Counted from the stretch's first letter, positions 15,832-24,142 are shown. The stretch: DNA of 64,000 nucleotides from Micrococcus endophyticus (GCF_014205115.1 NZ_JACHMW010000001.1:2604001-2668000); one strand, 5' to 3'. Program-made: numbers and translations. Notes: generated from the sequence alone by a model not told the origin.

Positions 15832-15843
15832 TACGCTCGCCCC
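15832..15843 (+). promoter_or_regulatory. Leaderless-type -10 (TACGCT) for the small basic gene
   Basis: TACGCT (15832-15837), then 6 nt, then the ATG at 15844; no Shine-Dalgarno sequence is present. Confidence 0.45.
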
Positions 15844-16053
15844 ATGAAGATCGGTCTCCGCAAGCCCAGCCTGAAGAAGTCCATCAAGGCCCGCACCACG
15901 GGCCGCGCCAAGCGGGCGATCAAGCGCAAGCTCATCCCCGGTTACGGCCGCAAGGGGATGGGCTGGCTGCGCGATCCGAAGCGCGCCGCCTACAACGCCG
16001 TCTACCGGCGCACCACGGTCGGGCTGGGCGACGTCCTGAAGATGTTTCGATGA
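15844..16053 (+). CDS. Small basic phage-like hypothetical protein
   Basis: A 69-residue, strongly basic protein (KKSIKARTTGRAKRAIKRKLIPGYG, then RDPKRAAYNAVYRRTT, with a central GMGW). Small proteins with this KARTTG...IPGYGKKGMGW pattern occur in Gram-positive genomes and phage-like islands; none has a function known to me. It might bind nucleic acid because of its charge. It overlaps the next frame by ATGA at 16050, suggesting translational coupling. It lies at the right edge of the accessory block. Confidence 0.65.
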   Translation: MKIGLRKPSLKKSIKARTTGRAKRAIKRKLIPGYGRKGMGWLRDPKRAAYNAVYRRTTVGLGDVLKMFR

Positions 16054-16423
16054 GCACGCGCAGCAGCATCCCCGACGCCGTCGATACGGACCGGACCGCC
16101 GGCACCATCGAGCTCCTCGAACCGCCCCGTGAGGCCGTGGAGTGGATGGAGTCGCCGGACCGGCCCACGGACCTCTGGTGGACCACCAAGGTCCGCGGGG
16201 AGGTGGACCCGTACTGGCACGAACTGAAGAGCGCCGCTCAGATCGCGGATCTGGTGCACGCACTCACCGACCCCCAGGACCTCGTCCAGCCGCTTCAGGA
16301 ACTGACTAACGCCGAGACCATCGAAGTGCTAGTCAGCTGGGCGCAGGGCCACGGCCTCCCGTTGCCCTACGGGGGGCCCTGCGCACGTACGGCTACCCGC
16401 CGGACCCGGGGCTCGTCGCGTGA
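16050..16423 (+). pseudogene. Small hypothetical gene, probable 1-nt frameshift
   Basis: The ATG at 16050 overlaps the stop of the preceding gene. The frame encodes a plausible acidic protein (MSTRSSIPDAV... to GHGLPLPYGG) up to the six-G run at 16371-16376. There it loses G/C third-position bias and runs on through the spacer into the downstream pterin dehydratase gene. With one extra G the continuation would read ALRTYGYPPDPGLVA and stop at 16421-16423, restoring codon bias. Either this is a sequencing or homopolymer error, or the gene is a recent frameshift mutant. No family is recognised. Confidence 0.6.
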
Positions 16424-16484
16424 TCGCCGGCGGTCGTGTCGCGCGGCCGCCTCGTCCCCGCACCGCACCAGGCATCATGGCCCA

Positions 16485-17222
16485 ATGACGTCCACCCTGG
16501 ACCTCCTCGCCGCCACCCCGGCCCTCCGCCCGCTCGACCCGGCGGACGTCGCCGCGGCGCTCGCGGCCGCGCCCGAGCTGGCCGGCTGGGCGGTCGCCGC
16601 CCCCGAGGCTCCCGTCGCCGCCCCGCCCGAACTCGCCATCACCTACGCCACCGGCGACTTCGCCACCGCCCTCGCCCTGGCCGACCGGATCGGGGAGGCC
16701 GCCGAGGCCGCCGACCACCACCCGGACCTCGCTGTCTCCTACGGCCGGCTCGGCGTGCGCATGCACAGCCACGACGTCCGCGCCCTCACCTCCCGGGACG
16801 TCCGCCTGGCCCGCACCGTCGCCCGCCTCGCCGCCGAGGTGCTCGCGCCCACCGCCCTGGCCGCCTACGGCACCCTCGCGCCGGGCCGCTCGAACGCGCA
16901 CGTCATGGACGGCGTCCGCGGCCCGTGGACGCCCGGCACCGTCCGCGGCGTGCTCCACGCCAGCGGCGCCGGCGCCGCCACGGGCTACCCGGGCGTCGTC
17001 CTCGCCACCCCGGCCGCAGCGGAGCACCCCGCCGCCCAGATCGCCGACGTCCCCGCCCAGCTGCTGGTCTCCGTCGACCTCCCGGACCACTGGGACCGCC
17101 TCGACGCCTTCGAGGGCGCCGGCTACCGGCGCGTGCCCGCCGTCGTCGCCCTGGACGACGACGCCGTCCGTCCCGCCTACCTCTACGAGCTGGTCCCCGA
17201 TGCCGTCCCGCCGTCCGCCTGA
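16485..17222 (+). CDS. Pterin-4a-carbinolamine dehydratase/gamma-glutamylcyclotransferase fusion
   Basis: A 245-residue two-domain protein. Residues about 5-115 form a PhhB/PCD domain: a helix ending EAAEAADHHPDLAVSYGRLGVRMHSHD and LTSRDVRLART carries the conserved HHP and tH...D residues of 4a-hydroxytetrahydrobiopterin dehydratase. Residues about 125-245 form a gamma-glutamylcyclotransferase-like (AIG2) domain: YGTLAPGRSN, GVLH, GYPGVVL, and RLDAFEGAGYRR. That combination would link pterin recycling to gamma-glutamyl or related amide chemistry, but no biochemical link is known to me. CATCAT 6 nt upstream of the ATG at 16485 suggests a leaderless transcript. The upstream frame reads in phase into this gene because of the frameshift at 16371. 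Confidence 0.8.
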   Translation: MTSTLDLLAATPALRPLDPADVAAALAAAPELAGWAVAAPEAPVAAPPELAITYATGDFATALALADRIGEAAEAADHHPDLAVSYGRLGVRMHSHDVRALTSRDVRLARTVARLAAEVLAPTALAAYGTLAPGRSNAHVMDGVRGPWTPGTVRGVLHASGAGAATGYPGVVLATPAAAEHPAAQIADVPAQLLVSVDLPDHWDRLDAFEGAGYRRVPAVVALDDDAVRPAYLYELVPDAVPPSA

Positions 17223-17925
17223 GCGCCCCGTCGTCGGCCCCGCCGCTCCCGACGTCGCCCCGTCCCGTCCGGTCCCCGGGTCCTGTCAGCGCGCGCTCGT
17301 CCGGCGCTCGCCGCTGATCCTCGCCGCGGTCGTGCTGCTTGTCAGCGCCGCCGTCCTCGCCGCCCGGGGCGAGACGGAGGCGGCCGGCCTCAGCGTGCAG
17401 ATCGCGATGGTCGTCCCCGTGACGATCGCCGTCGAGCGCGCGGCCCGGGTCCGCCTGCCCACCTCCCTGCACGCGATGTATGCGGCTCTCCTGCTGTCCG
17501 CCCCGTGGCTGGGCGCCGCACTCGGGCGCTACGCCGCCTGGCCGTGGTGGGACGTCCTCGTGCACTTCTTCTCGGGCGTGCCCATCGCGCTGGGGGCCGT
17601 CCTGCTCCTGGGCGTCGCCGCCGCCCGCCGGAGCCTGGTCATGCCGCCCGGGCTCGAGGCCCTCACCGTGGTGGGGCTGCACTCGCTCGTGGCCCTGGCG
17701 TGGGAGGTCGCCGAGTTCACCGCGGACCAGGTGCTCGGCGCCCAGACGCAGAAGGGCAACACGGACACCATGACGGACCTGATCGTGGGCACGCTGGGGG
17801 CGCTGCTCGTCGCGCTCGCCCTGTACGCGCACCGCACCCGGGGACGGTTCCCCTGGCTGGCCCGCTTCGCCGGGGCTCGGACGGACCTCGCCTGCGGGGG
17901 GCCGGCGCAGCCGCCGCCGGCCTGA
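17200..17925 (+). CDS. DUF2238/YjdF-like integral membrane protein
   Basis: A 241-residue membrane protein with about six hydrophobic segments. It carries the motifs WWDVLVHFFSGV near residue 120 and WEVAEFTADQVLGAQTQKGNTDTMTDLIVG near residues 165-195. These match the pattern of DUF2238/YjdF-type proteins (D-x-x-x-H-x-x-x-G, then W-E-x-x-E and a DT-x-x-D-L loop). Function unknown. Its ATG overlaps the end of the PCD/GGCT gene by 23 nt, consistent with co-expression. The first 30 residues are Pro/Arg-rich and probably cytoplasmic. Confidence 0.65.
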   Translation: MPSRRPPERPVVGPAAPDVAPSRPVPGSCQRALVRRSPLILAAVVLLVSAAVLAARGETEAAGLSVQIAMVVPVTIAVERAARVRLPTSLHAMYAALLLSAPWLGAALGRYAAWPWWDVLVHFFSGVPIALGAVLLLGVAAARRSLVMPPGLEALTVVGLHSLVALAWEVAEFTADQVLGAQTQKGNTDTMTDLIVGTLGALLVALALYAHRTRGRFPWLARFAGARTDLACGGPAQPPPA

Positions 17926-17983
17926 GCCCGCGACGCCGTCGCCTCAGTGGGCGACGCCGCCGGCCCGGGCCGCAGCCCGCCCC

Positions 17984-18784
17984 TCACTGGCCCGCGAAGG
18001 CCTCCACCCGCCGCACGGCCTCCGGATGCTCGGACGCCGCCGCGATCGACGCCGCCTCCTGCCGCACGTGCGCGCGCAGCGCCTCGACGTCGGCCCCGCG
18101 CGCCAGCGCCTTCGTCGGCCCATAGGTGTGCGCCGGACCGGCCACCAGCTCGTCCTCGAGCTCCGCCAGACGTGCCGCGAACGCGTCGCCGGCCACCGCC
18201 TCAGTCGCCAGGCCCCACGCGACGGCCTCGGCCCCGTTCAGGCGCCGCCCGCCGAGCAGCAGCTGCGTCGCGCGCACCGGCCCGAGCACCCGCGGCAGCC
18301 AGTAGGACACGCCCGTGTCCGGGGTCATCCCGAGCGCGGAGAACGCCGTCACCAGCTGGGCGTCCTCGCGCACCAGCACGACGTCGCCGCCCAGCATGAG
18401 CCCGAGCCCCGCCCCGGCGGCCGTCCCGTTGACGCCGGCCAGCACCAGCAGGCGAGAGCCCGTCAGCGCCACCGCGACCTCGCCCGCCGCCTCGCCGAGC
18501 TCCTGGATCATCGTGCGCCGCTCCGGCCCGGCGGGGGAGGCAGCCATGGCCTGGACGTCCCCGCCGCCGCAGAAGATCCGCCCCGCGCCGGTCAGCGTGA
18601 GCACGTGCACGGACTCGTCCGCCTCGGCCGCGGCGATCGCCGCGAGCACCTCGCGCGCCATCGTCAGTCCGAGCGCGTTGCCCTTCGCGGGCCGGTTCAG
18701 CGTCAGCCGCACGACGCCGGGCCGCGTCTCGACGAGGACGGCGGGGGCGTCGTCGGCGGAGGAAGGGGTGGGCGCGGTGGTCAT
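17984..18784 (-). CDS. Enoyl-CoA hydratase/isomerase family protein
   Basis: A 266-residue crotonase-fold protein. The oxyanion-hole segments are seen as GRIFCGGGDVQAM (about 68-80) and VNGTAAGAGLGLMLGGDVV (about 112-130), with the trimerisation/active-site loop GMTPDTGVSYWLPRVLG. The position that holds a catalytic Glu in many hydratases is not clearly Glu here, so isomerase or other crotonase activity is possible. GGAGC lies 5 nt upstream of the ATG at 18784. It is the last gene of a minus-strand run with an acyl-CoA dehydrogenase, acyl-CoA ligase and thiolase, pointing to fatty or aryl acyl-CoA degradation. Confidence 0.85.
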   Translation of the reverse strand: MTTAPTPSSADDAPAVLVETRPGVVRLTLNRPAKGNALGLTMAREVLAAIAAAEADESVHVLTLTGAGRIFCGGGDVQAMAASPAGPERRTMIQELGEAAGEVAVALTGSRLLVLAGVNGTAAGAGLGLMLGGDVVLVREDAQLVTAFSALGMTPDTGVSYWLPRVLGPVRATQLLLGGRRLNGAEAVAWGLATEAVAGDAFAARLAELEDELVAGPAHTYGPTKALARGADVEALRAHVRQEAASIAAASEHPEAVRRVEAFAGQ

Positions 18785-18846
18785 GTCAGCTCCTAGGAGA
18801 CGGAAGGTGGGGGCGGGTGTCGGCCACGTGCAGGGCCGGCCGGGGC

Positions 18847-20049
18847 TCACGCAAACGCGCTCATCCCGGTCAGGTCCCGGCCGAGGATCAACGCCTGCAC
18901 GGACTCCGTGCCCTCGTAGGTGTGCAGCGCCTCGACGTCGGCGAAGTGCCGCATCACCCGGTGCTCCAGCAGGATGCCGTTGCCGCCGAGCATGTCCCGG
19001 GCGATCTGCGCGACCCGCCGCGCGCCCCGCGTGCAGGCGTACTTCAGCAGGGAGGCCTGCTCGTCACGCAGCCGCCCGGCCGCCTGCAGGCGGGCCACGG
19101 CCACGCAGCGGGTCTGCATCGCGGTCACCTCGTCCAGCATCTGCGCGAGCCGTTCCTGCACCATCTGGTGCGCTCCCAGCGGCTTGCCGAACTGCTCGCG
19201 CTGCCGGGCGTAGGCCAGCGCGGCCTCGAACATGGCGGTCGCGTGGCCCAGCGCGGACCAGCCCACGTTCACGCGGGTGGCCACCAGCACGCGCGCGGCG
19301 TCCTTGAACGTCGCCACGCCCGGCAGCCGCGCGTCGTCACCGACCCGCACGTCGGTCAGCGTGATCTCGGCCTGGTGGATCGCCCGCAGCGCCCCCTTGC
19401 CCGTGATCACCTCGGCCTCGTAACCGGGCGTGGACTGCTCCACCACGAACCCCTTGACCTGGCCGTCCTCGGTGTCCCGGGCCCACACGATCGTGATGCC
19501 CCCGGCGGCCCCGTTGCCGATCCACTTCTTGGCGCCGTTCAGCACCCAGCCGCCGGCGCCGTCGGGCCGCGCGGACGTCTCGAGGGACACCGAGTCCGAA
19601 CCGTGCAGCGGCTCCGTGAGCGCGAACCCGCCCGGCAGCGTGCCGCGCGCCACCGGCTCGAGGTACCTCTCCTTCTGCTCCGGGCTCGCGCAGTGCACCA
19701 GGGCGCGCAGCACGAGCCCGCCCTGCACCGCCGCCGCAGCCGCCATGGAGCCGTCCGCCCGGGAGATCTCCATCGCCACCAGGCCCGCGGCCAACGGGGA
19801 CATCACGGCGTGCCCCGGCACCTCCAGCCCGTCGGTGAGCAGGTCCAGCTCGCCCGCGCGCGCCACCAGGTCCAGCGGGTACTCCGCCCGGTCCCAGTGC
19901 CCGTCGATCCGCTCGAGCACCTCCCGGCCGTAGGCACGGGCGCGGTCCCAGTGCGCGCGGTCCTCCTCCGTCGCCTCCCCGAACGCGTCCAGATAGTCGA
20001 TGTCCAGGGGCGTGACGACGTCGTACGTCGGCTTCTGCCTGCGTGTCAC
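18847..20049 (-). CDS. Acyl-CoA dehydrogenase family protein (GCDH-like)
   Basis: A 400-residue flavoprotein. FAD/substrate motifs include FALTEPLHGSDS (about 136-147) and WIGNG. The C-terminal segment DMLGGNGILLEHRVMRHFADVEALHTYEGTESVQALILGRDLTG has the catalytic-base Glu in YEGT, as in the glutaryl-CoA dehydrogenase branch. It oxidises an acyl-CoA thioester and passes electrons to ETF. Start: GTG at 20049 behind AGGAGG, overlapping the stop of the ligase gene by GTGA, so the two are translationally coupled. Confidence 0.9.
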   Translation of the reverse strand: MTRRQKPTYDVVTPLDIDYLDAFGEATEEDRAHWDRARAYGREVLERIDGHWDRAEYPLDLVARAGELDLLTDGLEVPGHAVMSPLAAGLVAMEISRADGSMAAAAAVQGGLVLRALVHCASPEQKERYLEPVARGTLPGGFALTEPLHGSDSVSLETSARPDGAGGWVLNGAKKWIGNGAAGGITIVWARDTEDGQVKGFVVEQSTPGYEAEVITGKGALRAIHQAEITLTDVRVGDDARLPGVATFKDAARVLVATRVNVGWSALGHATAMFEAALAYARQREQFGKPLGAHQMVQERLAQMLDEVTAMQTRCVAVARLQAAGRLRDEQASLLKYACTRGARRVAQIARDMLGGNGILLEHRVMRHFADVEALHTYEGTESVQALILGRDLTGMSAFA

Positions 20050-21641
20050 CGGGCCTCCTGCGTCCGCTCGGCGCGCAGCGCGCGCTTGAGCAGCTTGCCC
20101 GACTGGTTCCGCGGCAGCTCCGCCACGAAGTCCACGCGCTTGGGCACCTTGAAGCCCGCCAGGCGCTCCTTCACGTGGGTGCGCACGGTCTCCGCGGTCA
20201 GCTCGGCGCCCTCCTTGAGCACGACGACGGCGGTCACCGCCTCGATCCAGCGCTCGTCCGGCAGGCCGATGACGGCGACCTCGGCCACCTCGTCGAGCTC
20301 GTAGATCGCGTCCTCGACCTCCCGCGGGGCGACCAGGACGCCGCCCGTGTTGATGACGTCCTTGATGCGGTCCACCACCTGGATGTAGCCGGCCGCGTCC
20401 TGGGTGACCTGGTCGCCGGAGCGGAACCAGCCGTCGTCGGTGAACGCGTCCGCGGTGGCATCCGGGCGGTTCCAGTAGCCGGAGAGCAGCTGCGGCGAGC
20501 GGTACTGGATCTCGCCGGGCTCGCCGGGCGCGGCGGGGGCGCCGTCGGCCGTCATCACCCGCGCCTCCACGTGGAACACGGGGCGGCCGCACGAGGCCGG
20601 CCGCGCGTCGTGCTCCTCGGGGCGCAGCACGGTGCACAAGGGGCCCAGCTCGGATTGGCCGAAGCAGTTGTAGAAGCCGATGCCCGGCTGGCTCTGACGC
20701 AGGCGCTGCAGCACGGTCACCGGCATGATCGAGGCGCCGTACTGGGCCTTGCGCAGCGAGGAGAGGTCGCGCGTGGCCAGGTCCGGATGGTTCGCCAGCG
20801 GCACCCAGACGGTGGGCGCCAGGAACAGGGAGCCGATGTGCTCGGTCTCCACCAGCTCGAGCATCCGGGGGATGTCCGGGGCGGCCAGCAGGCGCACCGT
20901 GGCGCCGAGGCTCAGGTAGGGGAGCAGGAACACGTGCATCGCGGCGGAGTGGTACAGCGGCATGGCCACCAGGGGGCGGTCCTCGGCCGTGAAGTCCAGC
21001 GCAATGATGCAGGAGAGGTACTCGGCCACGAGCGCCCGGTGGGACATCATCGCGCCCTTGGGCGTGGAGGTGGTGCCGGAGGTGTAGAGCAGCTGGGCCA
21101 GATCGGTGGCCGACACCTCCGCCTCCGGGGCCGCGGCATCCAACGTCTCGTCCTGGGCGGTCTCCAGCACGGAGGGCTCGGCGTGGCCGGCGGGGAGCAT
21201 GGTCCACACGTGCCGCAGCCCGGCCCCGCCGCCGTCGGCCCGGACCTGCTCGACGCGCTCGAGCATGCCGGCGTCGGCCACGAGCAGCTCCGCGCCGGAG
21301 TCCTCGAGGGCGTGGGCGAGCTCCCCGCCCTTGAGCGCGAAGTTCACGGGCACGTGCACGTAACCGGCCGTGACGCAGGCCAGGAAGAGCAGCGCGTAGG
21401 CGTCCGAGTTGGTGGCGTAGGCGGCCACCCGGGTGCCGGCCGGCAGGCCGGTGTCCTGGAGGCGGCGGGCCACGCGGTGCGCTCCGTCCCGCAGCTGGGC
21501 GTAGGTCCAGTCCCGGTCCTCGAAGCGCAGGGCCACGGTCTCGGGGTGGCGGGCCACAGCCCGCGTGAACAGGCGGCCGATCGTGTCCTCGGGCGAGGGG
21601 GAGCCGGCGGTCGGGGCGGCGGGCGAGGTCTGCTCGGTCAT
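20046..21641 (-). CDS. AMP-dependent acyl-CoA synthetase (ligase)
   Basis: A 531-residue ANL-superfamily enzyme. The P-loop YTSGTTSTPKG lies near residues 187-197, A5 YNCFGQSE near 323, A7 WFRSGD near 412, and A10 NQSGKLLKR near 513. The acid substrate is not predictable; long-chain or aromatic acids are the common choices. It activates the acid for the co-transcribed acyl-CoA dehydrogenase. The operon promoter region immediately upstream contains a 31-nt nested palindrome, so regulation by a dimeric repressor of acyl-CoA catabolism is likely. Confidence 0.9.
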   Translation of the reverse strand: MTEQTSPAAPTAGSPSPEDTIGRLFTRAVARHPETVALRFEDRDWTYAQLRDGAHRVARRLQDTGLPAGTRVAAYATNSDAYALLFLACVTAGYVHVPVNFALKGGELAHALEDSGAELLVADAGMLERVEQVRADGGGAGLRHVWTMLPAGHAEPSVLETAQDETLDAAAPEAEVSATDLAQLLYTSGTTSTPKGAMMSHRALVAEYLSCIIALDFTAEDRPLVAMPLYHSAAMHVFLLPYLSLGATVRLLAAPDIPRMLELVETEHIGSLFLAPTVWVPLANHPDLATRDLSSLRKAQYGASIMPVTVLQRLRQSQPGIGFYNCFGQSELGPLCTVLRPEEHDARPASCGRPVFHVEARVMTADGAPAAPGEPGEIQYRSPQLLSGYWNRPDATADAFTDDGWFRSGDQVTQDAAGYIQVVDRIKDVINTGGVLVAPREVEDAIYELDEVAEVAVIGLPDERWIEAVTAVVVLKEGAELTAETVRTHVKERLAGFKVPKRVDFVAELPRNQSGKLLKRALRAERTQEAR

Positions 21642-21716
21642 GGGGTCCTCCAGGTGGGGGCGGGACGGGGGTGCTGGGGGTGAGGGCGATGGGGGAGGGG
21701 GGTCTCGATCGGCGAG

Positions 21717-21747
21717 TGCAATCTTTTCTCCCGGAGAATCGATTGCA
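21717..21747. promoter_or_regulatory. 31-nt nested palindrome, probable repressor operator
   Basis: Outer arms TGCAATC (21717-21723) and GATTGCA (21741-21747) enclose inner arms TTCTCC (21726-21731) and GGAGAA (21733-21738), all on the same centre at 21732. The element lies 76 nt upstream of the acyl-CoA ligase start, in an AT-rich patch between the ligase and the thiolase gene. Its symmetry and place are those of an operator for a dimeric regulator. Confidence 0.65.
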
Positions 21748-21794
21748 TTCTTCCGACGACGGCCTCGCCGCCGCCTCGGGTGAGGACGGTGCCG

Positions 21795-22943
21795 TCAGAG
21801 CCGCTCGATGACGGTGACGTTGGCCTGGCCGCCGCCCTCGCACATGGTCTGCAGGCCGTAGCGGCCGCCGCTGCGCTCGAGCTCGTGCAGCAGGGAGGTC
21901 ATCAGCCGGGCGCCGGTGGCGCCGATGGGGTGGCCCAGGGCGATCGCCCCGCCGTTGACGTTGACCTTCGCGGGGTCCGCGCCGGTCTCGGTCAGCCAGG
22001 CCAGCACGACGGCGCCGAACGCCTCGTTGATCTCCACGAGATCCATGTCGTCGATGGTCAGCCCCATGCGGTCGAGCGCATGCGCCGTCGCCGGGATCGG
22101 GGCGGAGAGCATCATGACGGGGTCCGCGCCGCGCGCGGAGATGTGGTGGATGCGGGCGCGCGGGGTGAGGCCGTGACGACGCACCGCCTCCTCGGAGGCG
22201 AGCAGGAGGGCGGCCGCGCCGTCGGACATCTGGGAGGCGGTGGCCGCCGTGTGCAGCCCGCCCTCGACGATGGGCGGCAGGGAGGCGATCTTCGCCCGGT
22301 CCGGGGTGCGCGGGCCCTCGTCCGCCGCCAGGCCGGCCAGCGGCAGGATCTCCCGGTCGAACCGGCCCTCGGCCTGGGCGGCCAGCGCCCGCTCGTGGGA
22401 GCGCACCGCGAACTCCTCGAGGGCGTCCTGGTCCAGGCCCCACTGCCGGGCCATCATCTCGGCGCCGCGGAACTGGGAGATCTCCTGGTCCCCGTAGCGG
22501 GCGGCCCAGGACTCCGAGCCGGTGAAGGGGTCCGCGAAGCCGAACTCGGCGGCCGCCCGGTTCGAGTGGGAGAGCGGGATCGCGCTCATGGACTGCACGC
22601 CGCCGGCGACCACCAAGTCCGCGGTCCCGCTCATCACGGCCTGCGCCGCGTAGTGCACGGCCTGCTGGCCCGAGCCGCACTGGCGCTCCACCGTGGTGCC
22701 CGGGACGTCCTCGGAGAGCCCGGCCGCGAGCCAGGCGTTGCGCGCCACGTCCATGGCCTGGGGGCCGAGCTGGTCGATGCAGCCGAGGATGACCTCGTCG
22801 TACTCGGCCGAGTCGATGTCCTGGCGGCCCACGAGCTCGCGCAGGGGAGCGGCCGCCAGGTCCAGCGGATGCACCTGCGCCAGGCCCTTGCCGCGGCGTC
22901 CCACCGGGGTGCGGACGGCGTCGATGATGTAGGCCTCGGGCAT
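21795..22943 (-). CDS. Thiolase (acetyl-CoA C-acyltransferase)
   Basis: A 382-residue thiolase. The nucleophilic Cys89 sits in [11 protein letters not shown], the NEAFGAV motif carries the conserved Asn/His-site region, [16 protein letters not shown] the catalytic His, and [11 protein letters not shown] the second active-site Cys. The full complement of catalytic motifs suggests a working degradative thiolase completing beta-oxidation with the downstream ligase, dehydrogenase and hydratase. Start ATG at 22943 with GGAGGAG 4-5 nt upstream. It is separated from the ligase by 153 nt, which contain the palindrome, so it may be transcribed separately. Confidence 0.92.
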   Translation of the reverse strand: MPEAYIIDAVRTPVGRRGKGLAQVHPLDLAAAPLRELVGRQDIDSAEYDEVILGCIDQLGPQAMDVARNAWLAAGLSEDVPGTTVERQCGSGQQAVHYAAQAVMSGTADLVVAGGVQSMSAIPLSHSNRAAAEFGFADPFTGSESWAARYGDQEISQFRGAEMMARQWGLDQDALEEFAVRSHERALAAQAEGRFDREILPLAGLAADEGPRTPDRAKIASLPPIVEGGLHTAATASQMSDGAAALLLASEEAVRRHGLTPRARIHHISARGADPVMMLSAPIPATAHALDRMGLTIDDMDLVEINEAFGAVVLAWLTETGADPAKVNVNGGAIALGHPIGATGARLMTSLLHELERSGGRYGLQTMCEGGGQANVTVIERL

Positions 22944-23035
22944 GGGGCTCCTCCAGGAGGTCGGGGCGACTGTGGCCCTGGTCACGCTAGCCCCGGCTCC
23001 CCGGCCGGACAACCTCGCCGGGGCATCATGGACCC

Positions 23036-23467
23036 ATGCGCGCCGACCACCGCTTCGAGGCCACCCTGGACGAGGACCTGGAGGCCGCCTCCGCCTCCGC
23101 CCTCCACCACTGCCTCGTTACCGAGATCCCGCCGCTGACGGACACGCAGCTGCGGGCCTTCCGCCGGGCCCGGATCGAGATCCGCGCGGACCACGTCCCC
23201 TCCTTCGACACCGGCCTCACCGGCCTGCGCCTGGTGGTGGCCGCCGTCGCCCTAGGCCTGAGCGCCGCGGCCCTGTACAACGTGGCCCCCAACGGCATCG
23301 TCCTGGTGTGGGCGGTCGTGGCGCTGGCCGTGGTGCTGCTGCTGGCGATGCTGGGCATGACCCTGCTGCACGGCCGCAACCGGCGGCGCTCGCAGACGCT
23401 GGAGATGGCCGTCGCCCTCGCGGAGATCGTGGAGCCGCTGGGCGCCCGGCCGCGCGTGCGGCACTGA
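23036..23467 (+). CDS. Two-TM hypothetical membrane protein
   Basis: A 143-residue protein: a polar N-terminus of about 60 residues, two adjacent membrane segments (about 63-83 and 87-110) with a short loop, and a basic cytoplasmic tail. No family is recognised. CATCAT followed by 6 nt and the ATG at 23036 suggests a leaderless transcript. It is divergent from the thiolase and convergent with a MarR gene. Codon usage is normal for the genome. Confidence 0.7.
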   Translation: MRADHRFEATLDEDLEAASASALHHCLVTEIPPLTDTQLRAFRRARIEIRADHVPSFDTGLTGLRLVVAAVALGLSAAALYNVAPNGIVLVWAVVALAVVLLLAMLGMTLLHGRNRRRSQTLEMAVALAEIVEPLGARPRVRH

Positions 23468-23486
23468 GCCGGACGACGGCGTCGCC

Positions 23487-23523
23487 CGCCTCCGCCTGGC
23501 GGCGTCGGCATTCCGCGGAGGCG
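23487..23523. terminator. Hairpin between convergent genes
   Basis: Perfect 9-bp arms CGCCTCCGC and GCGGAGGCG with a 19-nt loop lie between the convergent ends of the membrane-protein gene and the MarR gene. No T-run is present. Confidence 0.4.
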
Positions 23524-23554
23524 TGCCCGCCTGCCCGGGGACGGCGGGGGAGGG

Positions 23555-24085
23555 TCAGTGCTCCGTGCCGTGTTCCAGCGCGTCCTCCGCGGCCTCGTCC
23601 ACGCTGCGGGTGAGCGCGGTGAGGAACTTCGCGACGGCGGCCAGCTCGTCCGGGCTCAGCGACTCGACCGCGTCCAGCATGCTGCGGTGCATGCGGCCCA
23701 GGGTGGCGCGGACCTCGTCGTCGGTGCGCGCCGTGGTCTCGATGATCACCGACCGACGGTCGGCCGGATGCGGGGACCGGCGCGCGTAGCCGTCCCTGAT
23801 GAGGCGGTCCACCAGGGCGCTGGCGGAGGCGGGGCTGATCTCGAGCGCGGCGGCGAGGTCGCGCTGGCGCACCGGCCGGCCGGCGCGGCTCTCGCGGAGC
23901 AGGTGGCGCAGGGCCAGCAGGTCCGTCTCGCCCATGCGCATCGAGTCCCGGGTGCGCTGGCGCATGCGCCGCTCGGCCGCGAGGTAGCCGCGCAGCAGGT
24001 TGAGGACCTCCACGGGCCCGGCGGAGTCGGGGGAGGAGAGGTACCAGTAGCCGCTCGCGGACGGCGCACGGTGGTCCTCGGTCAT
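23555..24085 (-). CDS. MarR-family transcriptional regulator
   Basis: A 176-residue MarR-type regulator. The winged helix is seen as LRHLLRESRAGRPVRQRDLAAALEISPASASALVDRLIRDGYARRSPHPADRRSVIIETT (about 60-120), with the usual wing DRRS, flanked by dimerisation helices. The divergent gene at 24238 starts 152 nt away. A CTATC-N5-GATAG site lies between them, the expected place for an autoregulatory operator. Effector unknown. The start at 24085 has GAGGGG upstream. Confidence 0.88.
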   Translation of the reverse strand: MTEDHRAPSASGYWYLSSPDSAGPVEVLNLLRGYLAAERRMRQRTRDSMRMGETDLLALRHLLRESRAGRPVRQRDLAAALEISPASASALVDRLIRDGYARRSPHPADRRSVIIETTARTDDEVRATLGRMHRSMLDAVESLSPDELAAVAKFLTALTRSVDEAAEDALEHGTEH

Positions 24086-24142
24086 GGTCTCCCCTCCTGA
24101 CGTGCCGTGATGTGATGGCGCGGCGGCCCGGGTGTTGTTAGC

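Noticed and set aside
16050-17222. A 390-residue three-part fusion protein
   Set aside because: Codon bias changes frame at the six-G run and the middle part is low-complexity. A one-base frameshift in a small separate gene explains it better.
18847-22680. A single 1277-codon minus-strand frame that could suggest a ligase-dehydrogenase fusion
   Set aside because: Only its last 400 codons are a real protein (acyl-CoA dehydrogenase, GTG at 20049 behind AGGAGG). The rest is antiphase to the ligase and thiolase genes.
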